From Pyrinomonadaceae bacterium (GTDB lineage: Bacteria; Acidobacteriota; Blastocatellia; Pyrinomonadales; Pyrinomonadaceae), in the NCBI GenBank assembly GCA_014379075.1, contig JACMMN010000329.1, positions 1 through 9,990 on the forward strand: a stretch of 9,990 nucleotides of DNA, written 5' to 3'. How positions within the stretch are numbered: position 1 is the stretch's first letter; each line of letters begins with the position of its first letter. The notes below the pieces were generated by a model. It saw only the letters and a program-made list of their open reading frames with translations. It was not told the DNA's origin and ran no database searches. A program made the translations under genes and the position numbers. Shown here in pieces: positions 6,665 through 9,990 of the stretch.

Positions 6665-7720
6665 ATGAAGATATTGGTTACGGGTTCAAGCGGGTTGATC
6701 GGGTCGGAAGCGGTTATGTTTTTCGATGCTCAGGGGCACGAGGTGGTCGGCGCGGACAATAATATGCGTGCGGTTTTTTTCGGTGAGCAGGGAGATACGA
6801 CCTGGAACCGCGACCGCCTTTTGCAAAACACCCGGAATTTTAGACACACCGATCTGGATATTAGGAACCGCGAGGATGTGTTTAACTTTTTCAAAGAGAA
6901 TAAATTCGAGGCGATCATACACTGCGCGGCACAGCCTTCGCATGACAAGGCGGCGGACATCGCGCTCATGGATTTTGACGTGAACGCCGTCGGGACGGTG
7001 AATCTGCTCGAAGCGACGCGGCAGAACTTTCCGGAATCGCCGTTCATACAGGTCAGCACCAACAAGGTTTACGGCGACAGCCCGAACGAGCTGCCGATGA
7101 AGGAGCTCGAAACGCGATGGGAATACGCGGACGAAAAAGACTACAACGGCATCACAGAAGAATGCCGGATAGACCGGACTCTGCATTCGCTGTTCGGGGC
7201 TTCGAAAACGGCGGGCGATGTCATGGCGCAGGAATACGGTAAGTATTTCGGGATGCCGGTCGGGATCTTTCGCGGCGGATGCCTGACCGGGCCTTCGCAT
7301 TCGGGCGTCGAACTGCACGGGTTTCTGTCGTATCTGGTAAAGCAGATCGTCTCGGGCGGGCATTACACGATCTTCGGCTACAAGGGCAAGCAGGTCCGCG
7401 ATCAAATTCACAGCTATGACGTGATCCGCGCGTTCGAGGAGTTCATCAAGAGCCCGAGGCCGGGCGAGGTTTACAACCTCGGCGGCGGCCGTAACAACAG
7501 CGCTTCGATGATGGAGTGCATCACGATGGTCGAGGAAATGACCGGCAAGAAGCTGAACTCCACCTATTCCGATCAAAACCGCATCGGCGACCACATTTGC
7601 TATATCAGCGACCTGACGAAATTAAAAAGCCATTACCCGAATTGGGACATAACCAAAAGCCTGCCGCAGATTTGCGAGGAGATCGTCGCCGCGCAAAGCG
7701 GGAAGGCCGCGGCCGTTTAG
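6665..7720 (+). CDS. NAD-dependent epimerase/dehydratase, CDP-paratose 2-epimerase-like
   Basis: This 351-residue extended short-chain dehydrogenase/reductase would convert one nucleotide sugar into another for the glycosyltransferases around it. The NAD-binding loop TGSSGLIGSE (6-15) has the G-x2-G-x2-G pattern, and D31 ends the second strand. HCAAQPSHDKAA (86-97) and STNKVYGDSPNELP (131-144) match the tyvelose/paratose epimerase group as I remember it. The position of the catalytic Y-x3-K reads FGASK (177-181), so Tyr is replaced by Phe while Lys181 is kept. Conserved substrate-side blocks follow: GGCLTGPSHSGVELHGF (204-220), FGYKGKQVRDQIHSYDV (237-253) and VYNLGGG (269-275). No CDP-glucose 4,6-dehydratase or related partner gene lies in the window, so the substrate name is tentative. 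A 302-codon open frame on the opposite strand is a shadow of this gene. Confidence 0.85.
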   Translation: MKILVTGSSGLIGSEAVMFFDAQGHEVVGADNNMRAVFFGEQGDTTWNRDRLLQNTRNFRHTDLDIRNREDVFNFFKENKFEAIIHCAAQPSHDKAADIALMDFDVNAVGTVNLLEATRQNFPESPFIQVSTNKVYGDSPNELPMKELETRWEYADEKDYNGITEECRIDRTLHSLFGASKTAGDVMAQEYGKYFGMPVGIFRGGCLTGPSHSGVELHGFLSYLVKQIVSGGHYTIFGYKGKQVRDQIHSYDVIRAFEEFIKSPRPGEVYNLGGGRNNSASMMECITMVEEMTGKKLNSTYSDQNRIGDHICYISDLTKLKSHYPNWDITKSLPQICEEIVAAQSGKAAAV

Positions 7721-7723
7721 TTT

Positions 7724-8680
7724 ATGAGCAAGCAGAGAGACGAAAATTTGCCGTTCGTAACGGTCGTCACGCCGGCGTATAACCAGGCGGATTTCCTGCG
7801 CGATACGATCGAGAGCGTGCTTTCGCAGGATTATCCGAATATCGAATACGTAGTGCTCGACGACGGCAGCACGGACGACACGCCGAAGATCCTTGCGGAG
7901 TACGGCGACAAGTTTGTTTGGGAATCGCAAAAGAACATGGGCCAGACGCCGACGATAAACAAAGGCTGGGCGATGACCAAGGGCGAGATCGTGACGTGGC
8001 TGAATTCCGACGATACGTTTTACGATTCGGGGTCGGTTCGTGAAGCTGTCGAGTATCTAATGGAGAATCCGGATGTCGGGATCGTATTCGGCGATTCGAT
8101 GTTTACCGAGGCCGACGGCACCGAGATCGAGCCTACGCGGCCGGTAGTCGATTTTACTTTCGAGAAGATGGTGCGTAAATGCGAAAACTCTATCTCGCAG
8201 CCATCGGCTTTCATTCGCCGCGACGTGGTGCGAAAGGCCGGCGAACTGGACCCTAAGTTTTACTATTTTATGGACTGGGATTTCTGGATGCGGGCCGGGA
8301 TCTATTTCAAGATCGAGCACGTGGACGCTATATGGTCAACCTACCGGCTCCATGCCGATTCCAAAACGGTCGCGCAGGCGAAACGGGCCGCGCCGGAGCT
8401 GGACTATTTATACAAAAAATTCTTTTCGAGAGACGACATACCGGCGGAACTGCGGGCGATCGAGTCCGAGGCAATGATGAACATGTGTTTTACCAGCGGC
8501 GGGTATTATTTGCAGGGCGGCGACTATAAAAGCGCGTCGGAAATGGCTTCGAAGGCCTTTGAATATTATCCAAAAGGCAAATATCAATTGGCCAATCTGC
8601 ATAAGTTTATTTATTGCAAATTCGGAAATACGCCGATCTACCGTAAAAGCCGTCAAGTTCTCCGAAGGTCAATTGCCTAA
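7724..8680 (+). CDS. Family 2 glycosyltransferase with a helical C-terminal tail
   Basis: This is a second inverting GT-A enzyme, 318 residues, starting three bases after the epimerase stop, so the two are probably translated together and may share the same sugar. Motifs in order: VTVVTPAYNQADFL (12-25), YVVLDDGSTDDTPKI (42-56), NMGQTPTINKG (71-81), TWLNSDD (91-97) as the metal-binding variant, ISQPSAFIRRDVV (157-169) and YFMDWDFWMR (181-190), which holds the likely catalytic acid region. RLHADSKT (208-215) is common in this subgroup. Residues about 244-285 look like a short helical, TPR-like pair (SGGYYLQGGDYKSASEMASK region), followed by a basic tail. It shares the DDGSTD-x-TP-x-I core with the GT2 at 3667 but differs strongly elsewhere, so they are old paralogs. 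No Shine-Dalgarno sequence is visible. Substrate unknown. Confidence 0.92.
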   Translation: MSKQRDENLPFVTVVTPAYNQADFLRDTIESVLSQDYPNIEYVVLDDGSTDDTPKILAEYGDKFVWESQKNMGQTPTINKGWAMTKGEIVTWLNSDDTFYDSGSVREAVEYLMENPDVGIVFGDSMFTEADGTEIEPTRPVVDFTFEKMVRKCENSISQPSAFIRRDVVRKAGELDPKFYYFMDWDFWMRAGIYFKIEHVDAIWSTYRLHADSKTVAQAKRAAPELDYLYKKFFSRDDIPAELRAIESEAMMNMCFTSGGYYLQGGDYKSASEMASKAFEYYPKGKYQLANLHKFIYCKFGNTPIYRKSRQVLRRSIA

Positions 8681-8701
8681 TTGTTAACTGGACAAGTAAT
8701 T

Positions 8702-9424
8702 ATGAACAAATCGAATTTGCGATTATTCAATCGTTCCGTTCGCAAAATAAAGAATATTCTCAATCCTGTAATCGACATTTCAGATGAATACACGAGCCTT
8801 TTGTGTGGAATAAATGCGGGATGGTTGGAGAGGGGTAACCTTTATTCGTTAAATTATGCGATAGAACACCTGCCAAGTGGTTCTCCAATAATCGAAATCG
8901 GTTCTTTTTGCGGACTGTCAACGAATCTCATTGGGTACTATAAAGAGAAACATGGAGTAACGAATAAGCTAATAAATTGTGATAAATGGGAATGGAACAA
9001 TAGCGGCCCCATGGGAAACTCACGCATTTCCATTGCCGATTATTTGATTTATGCTCAAAACACATATATGGGCAATGTTCAGACGTTTAGCGGGAACGAT
9101 CTGCCACATACGATCAAAGAATTTTCGGATGATTTTTTCAGAATGTGGCGCGCCGGAGAAGAGGTCGAGGACATTTTCGGGCGGAAAACAAAATTGGGCG
9201 GACCAATTAGTTTTGCCTTCGTAGATGGAAATCACGAGTACGAATTTGCCAAGAATGATTTTTTACACACGGACGAATTTTTGGAGTCGGGCGGTTTCCT
9301 GTTATTCGATGATTCGGCAGATGGGACAGAATGGGAAGTGTCTCGCGTTCGGGACGAAGTCATTGCCACGAAGCGCTACGAAATCATTATTAAGAACCCC
9401 AATTATCTTTTTCGGAAGCATTAA
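8702..9424 (+). CDS. Class I SAM methyltransferase-like protein (Methyltransf_24-like)
   Basis: The protein has 240 residues from ATG 8702. An in-frame TTG at 8681 abuts the previous stop and would add seven residues; the ATG is the more natural start. The Rossmann signature is SPIIEIGSFCGLSTNLIG (61-78), then NCDKWEW (92-98), a long polar insert (about 100-168), FAFVDGNHEYEFAKNDF (171-187) and GGFLLFDDSADGTEWE (197-212). The VDGNHEYE and FDDS blocks are those of the Methyltransf_24-type class I methyltransferases, with acidic and His residues suited to a metal. It differs clearly from the 4711 protein, so it is not a recent duplicate. Base composition is lower in GC (about 30-43% on the lines I counted) than the epimerase upstream (about 52-53%), which may mark a more recently acquired gene. 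It probably decorates the glycan; the acceptor is unknown. Confidence 0.75.
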   Translation: MNKSNLRLFNRSVRKIKNILNPVIDISDEYTSLLCGINAGWLERGNLYSLNYAIEHLPSGSPIIEIGSFCGLSTNLIGYYKEKHGVTNKLINCDKWEWNNSGPMGNSRISIADYLIYAQNTYMGNVQTFSGNDLPHTIKEFSDDFFRMWRAGEEVEDIFGRKTKLGGPISFAFVDGNHEYEFAKNDFLHTDEFLESGGFLLFDDSADGTEWEVSRVRDEVIATKRYEIIIKNPNYLFRKH

Positions 9425-9496
9425 ACTTTCTCCCTAGTACCAGATTAAAAAAGTGTCGGTCTTGTTCAGAGAAAATAGTTTTTCTGATGCGGGCAA

Positions 9497-9990
9497 ATGA
9501 AGGTCCTTGTGTCACAAATTTCCTTGGTAATTCCAATTCGAAACGAGGCAAATTCAATCAATGAATTGTTGACGTCGATTGAAAGACAGTCACTTCAGCC
9601 GGATGAAATTGTGCTGGTTGATGGAGGTTCGACGGATGGGACGGTGGGAATTGTCGAAAGGCTTGCTGCGGGAAATACAACGATCAAATTAATAAAAACC
9701 GACGGGGCGACGCCGGGGAAGGGACGAAATATCGGTATCGAAAATGCCCGGAATGAATGGATAGCGTTGACGGATGCGGGTATTAGGCTTGAGGCAAATT
9801 GGCTGGAAGAGCTTGATAAGGAAGCTTCATCATGCGGTCCGCTAGATACGACCACCGCTCCTTTGCAAGAAGGGAAGTATAAACTTGATATCGTTTACGG
9901 AAATTATTCGCCCGTGATCTGCAATCTCTTTGAAAAATGCGCCGCGATTTCATATGTTCCGTCACAAAAGGCGGTTGGAATTCGTGGAAA
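9497..9990 (+). CDS. Family 2 glycosyltransferase, N-terminal part (3' truncated by window end)
   Basis: An open frame runs from ATG 9497 to the window end with no stop, giving 164 residues of a longer protein. An in-frame TGA at 9485 shows that the start is at or after 9497. The protein begins MKVLVSQISLVIPIRNEANS and has the GT-A motifs IVLVDGGSTDGT (38-49), GATPGKGRNIGIENA (70-84) and WIALTDAGIRLE (88-99). The metal-binding position is therefore TDAG and not the more common DxD with two acids; I recall this form in a GT2 subgroup of exopolysaccharide clusters. It follows the methyltransferase-like gene after 72 bases that hold no other feature I can support. The donor, acceptor and full length cannot be judged from this part. 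Confidence 0.88.
   Translation, partial: MKVLVSQISLVIPIRNEANSINELLTSIERQSLQPDEIVLVDGGSTDGTVGIVERLAAGNTTIKLIKTDGATPGKGRNIGIENARNEWIALTDAGIRLEANWLEELDKEASSCGPLDTTTAPLQEGKYKLDIVYGNYSPVICNLFEKCAAISYVPSQKAVGIRG

Noticed and set aside
6686..7594. 302-codon open frame on the minus strand opposite the epimerase
   Set aside because: Its translation is rich in Arg, Val, His and Leu with no recognisable motif, and it lies wholly inside a clear SDR gene. It is a codon-usage shadow.
3784..7890. Similar DNA at the DDGSTD motif of the GT2 genes at 3667 and 7724, as a possible direct repeat
   Set aside because: The similarity is limited to the conserved family motif and is explained by paralogy.
4690..8704. 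TTG starts at 4690 and 8681, each seven codons before an ATG
   Set aside because: The equal spacing and the equal protein lengths (240 residues from each ATG) look striking, but the two proteins are not similar in sequence and neither TTG has a well-placed ribosome site. I treat the ATGs as starts and the symmetry as chance.
9470..9485. AGAAAA / TTTTCT inverted repeat as a terminator after the second methyltransferase-like gene
   Set aside because: The stem is six A/T-rich pairs with no GC core and no following U-run outside the stem, so it is too weak to call.

Overview
The window is a single co-directional (+ strand) block of cell-surface glycan genes: eleven coding regions, the first cut at its 5' end and the last cut at its 3' end, with no gap above about 100 bases. 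I see no rRNA, tRNA, CRISPR array, insertion sequence or attachment site. The set is typical of an O-antigen, capsule or exopolysaccharide locus in a Gram-negative-type bacterium. GC content is intermediate (about 50-55% in most genes, nearer 40% in the last third). Most starts lack a clear Shine-Dalgarno sequence. The proteins remind me of Acidobacteriota (Blastocatellia-like) or related environmental bacteria, but that is an impression from memory, not a search result.

Layout. Bases 1-567 hold the C-terminal part of a Wzx/MATE-like polysaccharide flippase. A 79-base gap carries a good sigma70-type promoter candidate. Then come an ABC-2 permease (Wzm-like, 647-1576) and its ATPase (Wzt-like, 1581-2765) with an extra C-terminal domain. 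These are followed by an FkbM-family methyltransferase (2792-3631), a GT2 glycosyltransferase (3667-4608), a class I methyltransferase-like protein (4711-5433), a GT4 glycosyltransferase (5452-6654), an extended-SDR nucleotide-sugar epimerase (6665-7720), a second GT2 (7724-8680), another class I methyltransferase-like protein (8702-9424) and the start of a third GT2 (9497 to the window end).

How they may work together. The glycosyltransferases would assemble a glycan on a lipid carrier at the cytoplasmic face of the inner membrane. The epimerase would supply an unusual nucleotide sugar, the methyltransferases would decorate or cap the chain, and Wzm/Wzt would export it. The C-terminal domain of the ATPase is where a terminal modification is read in characterised Wzt exporters, so one methyltransferase here may make the signal the exporter reads. 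That is inference.

Nothing here proves a new kind of system. The points most worth a second look are a Phe in place of the catalytic Tyr in the epimerase, a promoter that would give a leaderless or near-leaderless mRNA for the permease, a flippase next to an ABC exporter, two different methyltransferase-like proteins without an assigned substrate, and a low-GC segment near the right end.
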